Counted from the stretch's first letter, positions 1 through 9,606 are shown. The stretch: 64,000 nt of DNA from Streptomyces sp. FIT100 (GCF_024584805.1 NZ_CP075715.1:7659526-7723525), one strand, 5' to 3'. Numbers and translations are program-made. The notes: generated by a model from the sequence alone, not told the origin.

Positions 1-1105
1 AGGTCTCGTGGCCGTAGTGGAGCGTGTGCCAGTGCCAGTACTCCACCAGGCGCGCCCCGCGGGCGGCCAGCGCCCAGGCGACCTGCCGCAACTGGCCGTC
101 GTAGCCCGGGTAGTTGGCGTTCGAGCCGCCGATGGTGGCCGCATTGGTCTCGGTGATGAGGAACGGTGCCTGCTTCGCGCCGCGGTGCCGGTCGGCGGAC
201 TGGTAGAGCTGCCACACCCCCTGGCCGAACCAGCCGCCGTCGTGGCGCCGCTCCTGGTCCGGGAGGGCGAGGCCGTCCTGGGCGGCGTAGTAGAGATTGC
301 CCGCCGCCACGTCCAGGGACCGGTTCACATCCACGTCGTCCACGGCCGGCCGGGTGGGCGCGAGGCAGGTGGTGACGTACTGGTCATCGCGCGCCAGCTC
401 GCGGACGAGACCGGCCTGCCAGGCGATGAACTCGCTGGTGAGGTCGGCCTGGTAGCGGCGCCAGGCCAGGTCGTACGAGGGCGTGGTGTTGCCCTCGGGC
501 GGCCACAGCTCGTCCCAGGAGGAGAGCCGGTGCGACCAGTAGGTCAGCCCCCAGCGCTCGTTGAGGACGGCGACGTCCCCGTAGCGCTCCTTCAGCCGGG
601 CCACGAACCCGGCGAAGACCTCCGGGTTGTACATCAGATGCAGCCCGGGTTCGTTGTCGACCTGGTAGCCGGCGACGGCCGGATGGCCTGCGTAGCGGGT
701 CACGATCCGGCGCACCACCCGCTCGGCGTAGCGGCGGAAGACCGGGCTGGTGAAGTCGGTCTCCTGCCGGGCGCCCCAGGGTACTTGCCTTCCGCTGCGC
801 AACCGGACGGCGAGTTCGGGGTGCTTGCGCTGGAGCCACGGCGGCACCGCGTACGTGGGTGTGCCCAGCAGTACGCCGATACCGCGCTCATGGGCCCCGT
901 CGAGCACCGGCAGGAGCCACTCCAGGTCGAAGACGCCGTCCTGCGGCTCCCAGGTGGACCAGACCGACTCACCGACCCGGATCAGCCACAGCCCGGCCTC
1001 CGCCATCAGGTCCAGGTCCGCGGTGAGCCGCTCATGCGGCTGGTACTCGTGGTAGTAGGCGGCCCCGAGCCGGACGCCATCGTGCACCTCAGGTCGCAAC
1101 GGCAT
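1..1105 (-). CDS. Beta-galactosidase, glycoside hydrolase family 42 (3' end beyond window)
   Basis: Hydrolyses terminal beta-galactosides; the first 368 residues are present and the reading frame runs off the left edge. The N-terminus (GAAYYHEYQP, then a TIM barrel) is typical of GH42. The likely acid/base glutamate is E152 in YQVDNEPGLH and the likely nucleophile is E319 in LITETNA, both intact. The ATG start is 60 bp from the divergent alpha-fucosidase gene, so the two probably share a regulatory region and act on the same galactose- and fucose-containing glycans. No signal peptide is seen, so the enzyme is probably intracellular. Family assignment is secure; the natural substrate is inferred. 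Confidence 0.92.
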   Translation of the reverse strand, partial: MPLRPEVHDGVRLGAAYYHEYQPHERLTADLDLMAEAGLWLIRVGESVWSTWEPQDGVFDLEWLLPVLDGAHERGIGVLLGTPTYAVPPWLQRKHPELAVRLRSGRQVPWGARQETDFTSPVFRRYAERVVRRIVTRYAGHPAVAGYQVDNEPGLHLMYNPEVFAGFVARLKERYGDVAVLNERWGLTYWSHRLSSWDELWPPEGNTTPSYDLAWRRYQADLTSEFIAWQAGLVRELARDDQYVTTCLAPTRPAVDDVDVNRSLDVAAGNLYYAAQDGLALPDQERRHDGGWFGQGVWQLYQSADRHRGAKQAPFLITETNAATIGGSNANYPGYDGQLRQVAWALAARGARLVEYWHWHTLHYGHET

Positions 1106-1165
1106 TGCTCGAAGCTGACAGAAACCCACAGCAGGCGTCAATGGCACCGCAGAAAGGGCACTGTG

Positions 1166-2683
1166 ATGAACAAGAACGAGCACCGGGAGTCGTACCAGCC
1201 CAACTGGGCGTCGCTGCGCGGCCACCGTATCCCCGAGTGGTTCCGCGACGCCAAGCTCGGCATCTGGTCGCACTGGGGGCCGCAGTCCGTCGCCATGGCC
1301 GGCGACTGGTACGCCCGCCACCTGTACGGCCCGTACGACGGCACCGAGGGGTTCGAGCAGAAGCGCTCGCGCCGCCAGGCCGCCCTGCACCGCGAACGCT
1401 ACGGCCACCCCTCCCGGTTCGGCCACAAGGACCTGTGCCGGCTCTGGCGCGCGGAGAAGTTCGACCCCGAGGAGCTGATGGACCGGTTCCGGCGGACCGG
1501 GGCGCGCTACTTCGTCTCCATGGCCGCCCACTGCGACAACTTCGACCTGTGGGACTCCGCCCACCAGCCCTGGAACGCCGTCAACGTCGGCCCCCGCACC
1601 GACATCGTCGCCCGGTGGGCGGCCGCCGCACGCTCCGCAGGGCTGCGCTTCGGGGTGAGCATGCACGCCGGGTCCTGGACCTGGCGCTGGCTGGACGCCG
1701 CGTTCGCCGCCGACACCGACGGTCCGCAGGCCGGCGTGGCATACGACGGCCACCTCACCGCCGAGGACGGCAAGGGCACCTGGTGGGAAGGGCTCGACCC
1801 GCGCGCCCTCTACGGACGGCCGCGCCGCCACGGAGAGGCGCCGGACGCGGACTTCATCGACAACTTCTACGCACGGCTGCGCGACGTGGTCACCCGGTAC
1901 GGGCCCGAGCTGGTCTACCTCGACGACGCCCGGATGCCCTTCGACGCGGGCAGTGTCTGCCCCGCAGCGCCGCCCAGCCCCCGCGGCCTGGAGTTCCTCG
2001 CCGACTACTACAACGCCGTGCCGCACAGCGCCGTGAGCATCAAGACCATCCCGGACGCGGACCGCCAGGCCGTTCTGCTCGACGTGGAACGGCAGCAGCT
2101 CGGCGACACCGACCCCGAGCCGTGGCAGTACGACACCAGCATCGGCGACTGGTTCTACCGGACCGGCGAGCGCTACAAGTCCACCGCCGAGATCGTCCAT
2201 CTGCTCGTGGACACCGTGAGCAAGAACGGCTGCCTGCTGCTCAACGTCCCGCAGCTGCCCGACGGCACCATCGACGACGAGACCGCCGCCGTGCTCGACG
2301 GGCTCGGATCGTGGACGGACACCTGCGGCGAAGCGGTCTTCGGCAGCCGTCCGTGGTCGGTCCACGGCGAGGGACCGACCCGTGTCGACGGCGCGAAGGC
2401 CAGGGAGGCCGCCCTGGCGTACACGCCCCAGGACATCCGCTTCACCCAACGGGACGGCACCGTCTACGCGTTCCTGATGGCCTGGCCCGCCGACGGCACC
2501 GTACTCATCCGCAGCCTGGGCAGCGCCGCCGGCCCGCCCGACGCCCGCCCCCGACGGGTGGAACGGGTCGAACTGCTCGGCTCCCCGGCACCCGTCCGCT
2601 GGCAGCTCCGGGCCGACGCCCTGCGCGTCGAACTCCCCGGGAGCCCGCCGAACCCGTACGTCCAGGTGCTGCGCATCGCATGA
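1166..2683 (+). CDS. Alpha-L-fucosidase, glycoside hydrolase family 29
   Basis: About 505 residues. Removes alpha-L-fucose from glycans. The GH29 barrel is recognisable from WSHWGPQSVAMAGDWYARHL near residue 30, YFVSMAAHCDNFDLWDS near residue 115, and the strand LVYLDDARMPF, whose D253 or D254 is the candidate nucleophile. The frame stays open for about 1.1 kb upstream, but that part is antisense to the GH42 gene and is not coding. The start chosen has an AGAAAGGG ribosome site at 1151-1158; an in-frame GTG three bases earlier (1163) is an alternative. No signal peptide is seen. It is divergent from the beta-galactosidase gene, which fits joint breakdown of a fucosylated galactoside. Confidence 0.92.
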   Translation: MNKNEHRESYQPNWASLRGHRIPEWFRDAKLGIWSHWGPQSVAMAGDWYARHLYGPYDGTEGFEQKRSRRQAALHRERYGHPSRFGHKDLCRLWRAEKFDPEELMDRFRRTGARYFVSMAAHCDNFDLWDSAHQPWNAVNVGPRTDIVARWAAAARSAGLRFGVSMHAGSWTWRWLDAAFAADTDGPQAGVAYDGHLTAEDGKGTWWEGLDPRALYGRPRRHGEAPDADFIDNFYARLRDVVTRYGPELVYLDDARMPFDAGSVCPAAPPSPRGLEFLADYYNAVPHSAVSIKTIPDADRQAVLLDVERQQLGDTDPEPWQYDTSIGDWFYRTGERYKSTAEIVHLLVDTVSKNGCLLLNVPQLPDGTIDDETAAVLDGLGSWTDTCGEAVFGSRPWSVHGEGPTRVDGAKAREAALAYTPQDIRFTQRDGTVYAFLMAWPADGTVLIRSLGSAAGPPDARPRRVERVELLGSPAPVRWQLRADALRVELPGSPPNPYVQVLRIA

Positions 2684-2918
2684 ACACGAAGGGGACGCCG
2701 CCACCCCGGGCTTCGCGGGGCCGCCCGCGGTGCCGGTCGCGGGGTGCGGCAGGATGAACGATCACGCCGGGAACGGGCAGCAGCCCCTCCGCGGCGCCGC
2801 ACAACCGCACTCCCCAGCAGCAGACCGACACAGGTGGCACGGTGACGACACATCACATCCGGCTGACGGCGGCGACCACCGCCGCACCCGCCCTCCCGCG
2901 GACGACGGGAGGGCGGCG

Positions 2919-4010
2919 ATGACCCGGGACCTCACACCGCACGACGTCCTCGTCGCCGCCATCGCGCTCGCCGCGGGCCTGGCGGTGGCCGTCCTCGTAC
3001 GCGTGATCCTGAAATGGCTCGGCGTGCGGGCCGACAGAACCCGGTGGAGCGGCGACGACATCATCGTCGACGCCCTGCGGGCGCTGCTCCCCTGGGCCGC
3101 GGTCACCGGCGGCGCGGTGGTCGCGGCGTCGGCGCTGCCGCTCACCCCGGGCATCGGACGCAACGTCACCATGGTCCTGACGGCCCTGCTCATCATGGCC
3201 GCCACCCTCACCGCGGCGCGGATCGTCGCCGGACTGGTCCGGGCGCTCGCCCAGTCCAGGTCCGGCGTCGCCGGGTCGGCCACCATATTCGTGAACATCA
3301 CGCGCGTCGTGGTGCTGGCGATGGGCTTCCTGGTCGTCCTGGAGACCGTCGGCGTCTCCATCGCACCGCTGCTCACCGCCCTCGGGGTCGGCGGTCTCGC
3401 GGTGGCGCTGGCCCTCCAGGACACGCTGGCCAACCTCTTCGCGGGCGTGCACATCCTCGCCTCGCGCACGGTGCAGCCCGGTGACTACATCCGGCTCAGC
3501 AGCGGCGAGGAGGGCTATGTCGTCGACATCAACTGGCGCAACACCGTCATCCGGCACATCTCCAACAACCTCGTGATCATCCCCAACACGAAGCTGTCCG
3601 GCACCAACATGACCAACTACCACCGGCCCGAGCAGGAGATGACGCTCACGGTCCAGGTCGGCGTCGGGTTCGACAGCGACCTGGACCATGTCGAGCGGGT
3701 CACCACGGAGGTGGTCGCGAGCGTGATGAAGGACGTCGAGGGCGGTGTGCCCGAGCATGAACCGGCCGTCCGCTTCCACACGTTCGGCGACTCACGGATC
3801 AACTTCACGGTGATCCTCGGCGTCGGCGAGTTCAGCGACCAGTACCGGATCAAGCACGAGTTCATCAAGCGGCTCCACCAGCGCTACCGCGCCGAGGGCA
3901 TCGCCATCCCCGCCCCGACGCGCACCATCGCCGTACGCCAGGGCGAGCTGCCCATCCCGCACCAGCGCACGCACGAGGCGGCGGACGAGCCTCAGATCGC
4001 CGCGCGGTAG
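2919..4010 (+). CDS. MscS-family small-conductance mechanosensitive ion channel
   Basis: 363 residues. Forms a channel that releases solutes on hypo-osmotic shock. There are four hydrophobic segments (about residues 8-33, 55-75, 82-105 and 120-165). The last is the Gly/Ala-rich pore helix (LGVGGLAVALALQDTLAN), followed by the conserved HILASRTVQPGDYI beta-domain entry and a cytoplasmic alpha/beta domain. The ATG at 2919 follows GGGAGGG at the right distance; the longer in-frame extension to 2730 has no ribosome site and low-complexity content. The 3' end overlaps the convergent NTF2-like gene by 19 bp. Confidence 0.9.
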   Translation: MTRDLTPHDVLVAAIALAAGLAVAVLVRVILKWLGVRADRTRWSGDDIIVDALRALLPWAAVTGGAVVAASALPLTPGIGRNVTMVLTALLIMAATLTAARIVAGLVRALAQSRSGVAGSATIFVNITRVVVLAMGFLVVLETVGVSIAPLLTALGVGGLAVALALQDTLANLFAGVHILASRTVQPGDYIRLSSGEEGYVVDINWRNTVIRHISNNLVIIPNTKLSGTNMTNYHRPEQEMTLTVQVGVGFDSDLDHVERVTTEVVASVMKDVEGGVPEHEPAVRFHTFGDSRINFTVILGVGEFSDQYRIKHEFIKRLHQRYRAEGIAIPAPTRTIAVRQGELPIPHQRTHEAADEPQIAAR

Positions 4011-4393
4011 AAGAAGGTCTTCCGGTGCGCGATCTTCCCGTCGCGCACCAGATACGTGTCGGCGAACCCCTCGTCGAGCGGCTCGCCGTCCCTGCCGGCG
4101 CCCCGGAAGCGGCCCCAGCAGGCGGCGGCCGTCAGGGCCTGTCCGGAATTCCCGGCTCGGCTCGCGCCCGTCACCTGGGCGACCTCGTGCGCGCCCGAGG
4201 TGATGATCCGCTCGTGCTCGTAGAAGCGGCGGATCCGGTCCAGCCCCTCCAAGGCCGGGTAGCCGGGGCGCTCGTAGACGGCGTCGTCGGCGAAGACCTC
4301 GCCGAGCTCGTCCCACGAGCGGGAGTCGATCACCTGGAACAGCCGGGCCACCAGCGAGTCGGCGGTCACCGGTGTGTGTGTCGGTGCGGTCAT
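3992..4393 (-). CDS. NTF2-like (SnoaL-type) protein, last gene of the 15-gene operon
   Basis: 133 residues with the cone-shaped NTF2/SnoaL fold: an N-terminal helix with VARLFQVIDSRSWDELGEVFADDAVYERPG, then strands ending in DGKIAHRKTFFYR. Members of the family are polyketide cyclases, small-molecule isomerases or non-catalytic binding proteins, so the reaction cannot be named. Starts at ATG with a strong GGAGGAAGGAGC site upstream, 37 bp after the PLP aminotransferase gene, so it is probably the last gene of the long minus-strand operon. Its 3' end overlaps the convergent channel gene. Confidence 0.82.
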   Translation of the reverse strand: MTAPTHTPVTADSLVARLFQVIDSRSWDELGEVFADDAVYERPGYPALEGLDRIRRFYEHERIITSGAHEVAQVTGASRAGNSGQALTAAACWGRFRGAGRDGEPLDEGFADTYLVRDGKIAHRKTFFYRAAI

Positions 4394-4430
4394 GGCCGTG
4401 CTCCTTCCTCCGTGAGGGTTTCCAACCGTT

Positions 4431-5696
4431 TCAGCACGCGTCCGTGCGGGCCTTCTCGAAGGCCGTCGCCAGCCGGGCCGCGCCCTCCCGCCTCTGCTCC
4501 TCGTCGAGCGTCGCGAACGACAGCCGCAGCACCCGGGAGCCGTCCTGCTCGATGCAGAACGGTGTGCCGGGCACGATCGCGACGCCTTCGGCCAGCGCCC
4601 GTTCGTAGAGCACATCCGAGGTGACCCGGGGGTCGTCCACGGTGCACCAGAAGAACAGTCCGCCGCGGGGCTCCTCGAAGGCGAGCCACGGCAGCAGCTC
4701 GCGCAGCAGCACCGCCGTCGCCCGCGCCCTGCCCCCGTACAGGGTGCGCAGCCGGGCGAGGTGGGAGGGAAGGAAGTCCGGGTCGGCAAGCAGCTCGGCC
4801 AACAGGTACTGGCCGAAGGTGTTGGTCTGCAGATCGCTGCTCTGCTTGGCCGCCACCAGCTCACCGATCAGCCCGACCGGTGCGACGAGACCGGCCACCC
4901 GCAGCCCCGGGCAGAGCGTCTTGGACAGGCTCATCAGCCGCACCACCCGGCCGCTGTGGACGTCCGTCGACGGCAGCCGGCCGCCGCCGAACGCCAGATC
5001 GCCGTACGGGTCGTCCTCCACGACGAGGAAGCCGTACCGTTCGGCGAGCCCGGCCAGCAGGCGGCGCCGCTCCTCGCTGAGGACACCGCCCGTCGGGTTG
5101 TGGAAGTGCGGGACGACATAGACGGCTTTGGGCCGCGCACCGGCGGCCAGCCGCTCCGCGAGGACGTCGACCCGCATGCCGTCGCGATCGGTGGGGACGG
5201 GCAGCAGCCGCGCCCCGGCGCGCCGGAAGACCTGGACAGCCCCCAGATAGCTGGGGTCGTCCAGGGCCACCTCGTCGCCCTCCTCGATCAGCGCCTGGGC
5301 GACCAGGTCCAGACCCTGCTGGCTGCCGCCGGTGACCATCACCCGCTCGGGGCCCACCGACGCGCCGGTCTCGCAGGCACGCGCCGCCACGGCCCGCCGC
5401 ATCGCCGCGACGCCCTCGGTCGGCGCGTACTGGAGGGCGGCCGTGGCCGAACGGGACAGCACCCGCTCGGCCGCCTCCGCCAGCCGGGCCACCGGGAAGC
5501 TGTCGGGCGCCGGGATGCCCCCGGCCATCGACAGCACACCGGGCGCGTTCGCCGCGGCCAGGATGCGGCTGATCGCGTCCGAGCGGCCCCAGGCGGTGCG
5601 CCGCGCCAGCAGCGCACCGAACTCCCCTGCCGCCCCTGTTTCCCCGGCCGCCCTCGCCTCCCCGGCCGCCCCGACTGAGCCGTTCGTATCGGTCAC
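4431..5696 (-). CDS. PLP-dependent aminotransferase, fold type I (2-aminoadipate/MocR-like catalytic domain)
   Basis: 421 residues. Transfers amino groups using pyridoxal phosphate. Signature segments: ALQYAPTEGVAAMRRAVA, the VTGGSQQGLDLVAQ cofactor loop, HNPTGGVLSEERR, VVEDDPYGDL, and the Schiff-base lysine in SLSKTLCPGLRVAG. It lacks the N-terminal wHTH of true MocR regulators; instead the first 30 residues are a low-complexity A/G/E stretch. The GTG start overlaps the stop of the upstream exporter gene by 4 bp (GTGA), which implies translational coupling. The substrate is unknown; in this cluster it probably makes or consumes a non-proteinogenic amino acid building block. Confidence 0.9.
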   Translation of the reverse strand: MTDTNGSVGAAGEARAAGETGAAGEFGALLARRTAWGRSDAISRILAAANAPGVLSMAGGIPAPDSFPVARLAEAAERVLSRSATAALQYAPTEGVAAMRRAVAARACETGASVGPERVMVTGGSQQGLDLVAQALIEEGDEVALDDPSYLGAVQVFRRAGARLLPVPTDRDGMRVDVLAERLAAGARPKAVYVVPHFHNPTGGVLSEERRRLLAGLAERYGFLVVEDDPYGDLAFGGGRLPSTDVHSGRVVRLMSLSKTLCPGLRVAGLVAPVGLIGELVAAKQSSDLQTNTFGQYLLAELLADPDFLPSHLARLRTLYGGRARATAVLLRELLPWLAFEEPRGGLFFWCTVDDPRVTSDVLYERALAEGVAIVPGTPFCIEQDGSRVLRLSFATLDEEQRREGAARLATAFEKARTDAC

Positions 5697-6985
5697 GACG
5701 GGACCCCCGCGGTCTCGGGCCGTGCCGCGATCTGCGCCGGGAAGTCCTTCAGCCGCCACACCGGCGACGCGAGGACCACCAGCACGGCGGAGAGGAAGGC
5801 AGCCGCGGTCACGAAGAGTGTCGCCCGCAGCCCGATCACATCGCCGAGCCAGCCGCCCAGCAGCGCCCCGAGCGGCAGCGTCCCCCACGACACGAAGCGG
5901 TAGCCGGCGTTCATCCGGCCGAGCAGCTCGTCCGGAGTGATCGACTGGCGCAGGCTGATGATGTGGATGTTGGCCATCGTGCCGCCGGCCCCGATCAGCG
6001 CGAACGCGGCGACGAACAGGGCGAGCGAGACGAGCCCGCCGTTCGCCGGGGCGAACGGGATGATCGCGGGGGCCACACAGCAGAGCAGCAGCGCCCCCAG
6101 GATCGCCGGCCCGAGCCCGAGGGCCCGCTTGAGGCCCTTCGCCACCAGCGAACCGCCGAGCGACCCCACCGCACCGGTGCCAAGGAGCAGCCCGATCGTG
6201 CCGGGCGACAGACCCAGCTGCCGCGCCGCGTACAGCACGAAGACCGTCTGGAGCGACATCCAGCACAGGTTGTACAGCCCGGACTGGAGGGCGCAGGCGC
6301 GCAGATGGGCGCTGTCCCAGATGATCCGGATGCCGTCGCCGACGCTGCGCCGCAGCCCGGTGCGCCGCTCGGGCGCCACGGGCTCGGGCTCGGTGCGCCG
6401 CACCGCGAGCAGCGTCACCACCGACACCAGATAGGAGGCGCCGTTGATGAGCAGCGCGTACGGCGCCGTGACCCAGCCGATCAGCAGACCGGCCAGACCC
6501 GGCCCGCCGATCTGCGCCAGCGAACTGGTGCCCTGGAGCTTGCTGTTGCCCTCCACCAGGTGCTCCTTGCCGATCAGCGTCGGCAGGTAGGACTGGTAGG
6601 CGACATCGAAGACGACCGTGAGCGCCCCGATGAGCAGGGCGGCCACGTACACGTACTCGATCCGCAGCAGGTCGAGCACGGCGAGCAGCGGCACCGCGGT
6701 GACGAGGAGCGCCCGCCCCGCGTTGGCCATGATCATCAGCGGCCGTCTGCGGACCCGGTCCACCCACACCCCCACCAGCAGGGTCACGAGCAGGAACGGG
6801 GCGTAAGAGGCGGCGTTGACCAGGCCGACCTCGGAGGAGCTGGCGTCCAGGGTCAGCACCGCGGTCAGCGGCAGCGCCAGGGTGGTGACCTGCGCGCCGA
6901 CCTGGGAGATGCCCTCACCCGTCCAGAACTTCAGGAACTCGGCGTCCCGCCACAGCGCACCACCCCTGCGCCCGGAGTCGCTCAC
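5693..6985 (-). CDS. MFS transporter, MFS_3/enterobactin-exporter-like
   Basis: 430 residues with about 12 hydrophobic segments and an MFS loop 2-3 motif (GVWVDRVRRRPLMI near residue 70). The N-terminus (WRDAEFLKFWTGEGISQVGAQVTTLALPL) is typical of the EntS-like exporter subgroup, so export of the cluster product is the likely role. ATG overlaps the stop of the double ATP-grasp gene (ATGA) and its own stop overlaps the next start, so all three genes are translationally coupled. Confidence 0.9.
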   Translation of the reverse strand: MSDSGRRGGALWRDAEFLKFWTGEGISQVGAQVTTLALPLTAVLTLDASSSEVGLVNAASYAPFLLVTLLVGVWVDRVRRRPLMIMANAGRALLVTAVPLLAVLDLLRIEYVYVAALLIGALTVVFDVAYQSYLPTLIGKEHLVEGNSKLQGTSSLAQIGGPGLAGLLIGWVTAPYALLINGASYLVSVVTLLAVRRTEPEPVAPERRTGLRRSVGDGIRIIWDSAHLRACALQSGLYNLCWMSLQTVFVLYAARQLGLSPGTIGLLLGTGAVGSLGGSLVAKGLKRALGLGPAILGALLLCCVAPAIIPFAPANGGLVSLALFVAAFALIGAGGTMANIHIISLRQSITPDELLGRMNAGYRFVSWGTLPLGALLGGWLGDVIGLRATLFVTAAAFLSAVLVVLASPVWRLKDFPAQIAARPETAGVPS

Positions 6986-9606
6986 TGACCGTCCGCCTCT
7001 TCACCGACCGGGCCGGCCACGTGGAAGGCGCAGCCGATCTGGGCGCCGCGCAGCATGCTGACGATGCCCACGGCCGGGTCGGTGACCCCCCGGGCCAGCG
7101 TGCCCGCGTAGCTGCCGTCGACCATCAGCGTGCCGTAGGCGACGGCCATGTCCTCGGTGGTCACCCCGTCCTCGGAGAGGAAGCGCTCGGTGGTCGGCAG
7201 CAGGCGCTGCTGGAGCACGTACGGGCCGTTCACCGCCTCGTGCAGCTTCTCCACCCATTCCTTCTGGCCGGTGGTCCAGCCGGGGGTGACGCCGACCCCG
7301 CCGTAGAGCAGCGTGGGCTTGAGCACCAGCCGGTCCTTGTTGGCGATGGCGTACGGCAGCAGGTCGATCTTCTCCCCTTCGAAGGTGACCTTCTCGTCGC
7401 GGACGAAGCGGGTCCACGGCAGGATCCGGTCGATCAGGGCGCGCTCGTCCTCGGTGAAGGCCGCCCGGTTGCGCTCGTCGCTGAGCATGGCGAGGCTGCC
7501 CTTGTTGCCGTACAGCTCGCAGTCGAGCGAGGCGAACAGCTCGACCGTGCCGGCCTCGACGGCCGCGAGGAGCGGGTCGACGAGGGCGTACGTGCCCGGC
7601 TCGTCCGGCATCTCACCGGGCAGGAACATGCGGTAGACCACGTCGACCCGGCGGCCCTGGTGGAGCACCTTGCCGTCCTCGTAGGCGAAGTCGCCGAGGT
7701 GGCAGACGACGGGCTCGAAGCCGAGCGCCTCGAAGGCGGGGACGACGAACTCCATCCAGCACTTGGACTTCTCGAAGCCGTCGGGCCAGTCGGTGATCGC
7801 GAGGAGCGGACGCTCCGTACCGGCCAGCGAGGGCGCCTGACGGCGCAGCACCTCGGTGATGCGGGCGAGCGGGTCGGGGAAGACGAGGTTCTCCTCGGCC
7901 GCGAACTTCGCGAACTCCTCGTCCTTGATCAGCGCACGGGCGAACTCGCCCATCTGCCAGCCGCCCAGCGACGAACCGGTGTTGAGCTCCATGAGCCGGA
8001 AGCCGCCGGTCTCGCGGTAGAGGTCGGCGCGCGAGAGCGGGGCGAGCTCGTCCGCCGCGCCGCGCAGCACCAGCTCGGTCTGGGTCCCGCTCATGCCGAC
8101 CGCCGTGGCGAAGGCCCGCAGATCGCCGCCGAAGAGCCGGTCCGGGACCGACTTCAGCAGCTCGAAGAGGCCGTTGAGATCGCGCTCCAGCACCGCGACG
8201 TCCTCGGCGCTCAGGAAGACCGGCCGGTTGAGGCCCTCGCCGCCGCCCGCCCCGTAGCGGAACCACTCGACGCCGCGGACACCGGAGACCGTCATCCTGG
8301 CGGCCGTGCGCCCGTGGTCGAAGAACCGCCGTGTGACGGCGTTCTCCACGCGGGCACCGAGCTTGTGCGCGGCGGCCCCGGTCACCTCGGTGCGGGAGAG
8401 GCCCTCCGCGCGGTCCAGCGCCCGGCGGGTGTCGGCGGGCGTCTCGCCCACCGCGATCAGAGCGGCCGAGCGCGGGGTGAGACCGCGCGGCGGAAGCAGC
8501 AGTTCGTCGCCGGGCCCGGCCAGGGCCACCGACGCGACGAGTCCGTCGACCTGCGCCGGGTCGGGCAGCACGACCTGGTCGACCGCGCCGTCGTGGGCCG
8601 GGTAGAGGAAGCGGATCTCGGCGCTGCGCTCGTGGGCCGGGCTGAGGTCGGGGGTGCGCTCGAAGGCGATCGCGGCGGCGGCCTGGGCGAGGTCGACGCC
8701 GGTGGCGAGGTGGTGGAGGTGCGGGATGAGGTCCCCGCCGAGGCGGCCGTTGAGCTCGATCAGCCGCGGGCCTTCGGCGCCGATGCGCACCTCGGTGTGG
8801 GTGACACCGAAGTCGACGCCCACGGCCCGGTGCGCGTCCTGGACCAGCGCGGTGACCGCGTCCGCCCAGGGCTCGTGCCGCCAGGCGGTGACCAGGTGGC
8901 CGACCTCCTCGAAGTAGGGCTGGGGGCCGAGGCGCTTGCGGGCGACGCACACGGGGGTGACGACACCGTCCACGACGGTGCTGTCGATGCTGAGTTCGGG
9001 GCCTTCGACGAACTCCTCGACCAGCACGGTGTCGGCGCTGCCGGCGCCGTCGAGGCGGCTGCCGGACGCGAGCCGGTAGGCCTGGCGCAGACCGTCCGCG
9101 TCCCGGGCCACCATCACGCCGAAGCTGCCGCCGAGGGTGCGGGGCTTGACGACGACGGGGAAGCCGATGGCCTCCGCGGCGGCCACCGCCTCGTCCTCGC
9201 TCGCCGCGGGTGCGTGCCGTACGGCGGCCATGCCCGCGGCCTCCAGCGCCTGCCGGGAGGCGTACTTGTCGCGGCAGATCCGGGCGGCGGCCGGGTCCAT
9301 CGCGCGCATCCCGAGCTTGCGGGCCACCGAGGAGACCGCCACAAGCGACCACTCGTCCCAGGTGAGCACGGCGGCCTCGGCGACCTCGCCGCGCAGATCG
9401 GCGACGGCGGGGTGCAGCTTGTGGGCGTCCGTGGTGTCGGCGATCCGGTGGGTGTCGACGTACTTCGCCTGCCAGGTGGGTGCCTCGGGGGCGACGAGGG
9501 TGACTTCGTAGCGTGCGGAGAGTGAGGCGAGGGCGTACTCCCGGTACTGGCGGATGCGGCTGCCGACCAGGATGACGCGCTGGCGTTCGGAGGTCATGAC
9601 GGGCAC
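6982..9606 (-). CDS. Double ATP-grasp protein: carboxylate-amine ligase fused to a circularly permuted-type ATP-grasp domain
   Basis: About 874 residues. The N-terminal half (1-420) is a classical ATP-grasp amide ligase: Rossmann-like start (VILVGSRIRQYREYAL), phosphate-binding GFPVVVKPRTLGGSFGV, and the metal site LIELNGRLGGDLI. The C-terminal half (450-870) resembles the ATP-grasp family related to glutathionylspermidine synthase: LMELNTGSSLGGWQMGEFAR, CELYGNKGSLAMLSDERNR and VLKPTLLYGGVGV. Two ligase domains in one chain suggest two successive amide-bond or acyl-phosphate steps on one intermediate. The GTG at 9606 has AAAGGA 7 bp upstream; ATG at 9597 is an alternative. It is coupled to the exporter by an ATGA overlap. 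Substrates cannot be read from the sequence. Confidence 0.9.
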   Translation of the reverse strand: MPVMTSERQRVILVGSRIRQYREYALASLSARYEVTLVAPEAPTWQAKYVDTHRIADTTDAHKLHPAVADLRGEVAEAAVLTWDEWSLVAVSSVARKLGMRAMDPAAARICRDKYASRQALEAAGMAAVRHAPAASEDEAVAAAEAIGFPVVVKPRTLGGSFGVMVARDADGLRQAYRLASGSRLDGAGSADTVLVEEFVEGPELSIDSTVVDGVVTPVCVARKRLGPQPYFEEVGHLVTAWRHEPWADAVTALVQDAHRAVGVDFGVTHTEVRIGAEGPRLIELNGRLGGDLIPHLHHLATGVDLAQAAAAIAFERTPDLSPAHERSAEIRFLYPAHDGAVDQVVLPDPAQVDGLVASVALAGPGDELLLPPRGLTPRSAALIAVGETPADTRRALDRAEGLSRTEVTGAAAHKLGARVENAVTRRFFDHGRTAARMTVSGVRGVEWFRYGAGGGEGLNRPVFLSAEDVAVLERDLNGLFELLKSVPDRLFGGDLRAFATAVGMSGTQTELVLRGAADELAPLSRADLYRETGGFRLMELNTGSSLGGWQMGEFARALIKDEEFAKFAAEENLVFPDPLARITEVLRRQAPSLAGTERPLLAITDWPDGFEKSKCWMEFVVPAFEALGFEPVVCHLGDFAYEDGKVLHQGRRVDVVYRMFLPGEMPDEPGTYALVDPLLAAVEAGTVELFASLDCELYGNKGSLAMLSDERNRAAFTEDERALIDRILPWTRFVRDEKVTFEGEKIDLLPYAIANKDRLVLKPTLLYGGVGVTPGWTTGQKEWVEKLHEAVNGPYVLQQRLLPTTERFLSEDGVTTEDMAVAYGTLMVDGSYAGTLARGVTDPAVGIVSMLRGAQIGCAFHVAGPVGEEADGQ

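Noticed and set aside
8..1165. Long plus-strand open frame joined to the alpha-fucosidase
   Set aside because: It is antisense to the GH42 gene, whose minus-strand translation has clear family motifs; the frame is open only because of high GC.
4431..6767. A 778-residue minus-strand frame covering two genes
   Set aside because: Only the last 421 residues (from GTG 5696) are protein-like; the upstream part is out of frame with the well-supported MFS transporter.
7021..9525. Long plus-strand open frame opposite the double ATP-grasp gene
   Set aside because: Low-complexity Arg/Gly/Val-rich translation and no ribosome site; mirror of the GC-biased codons of the real gene.
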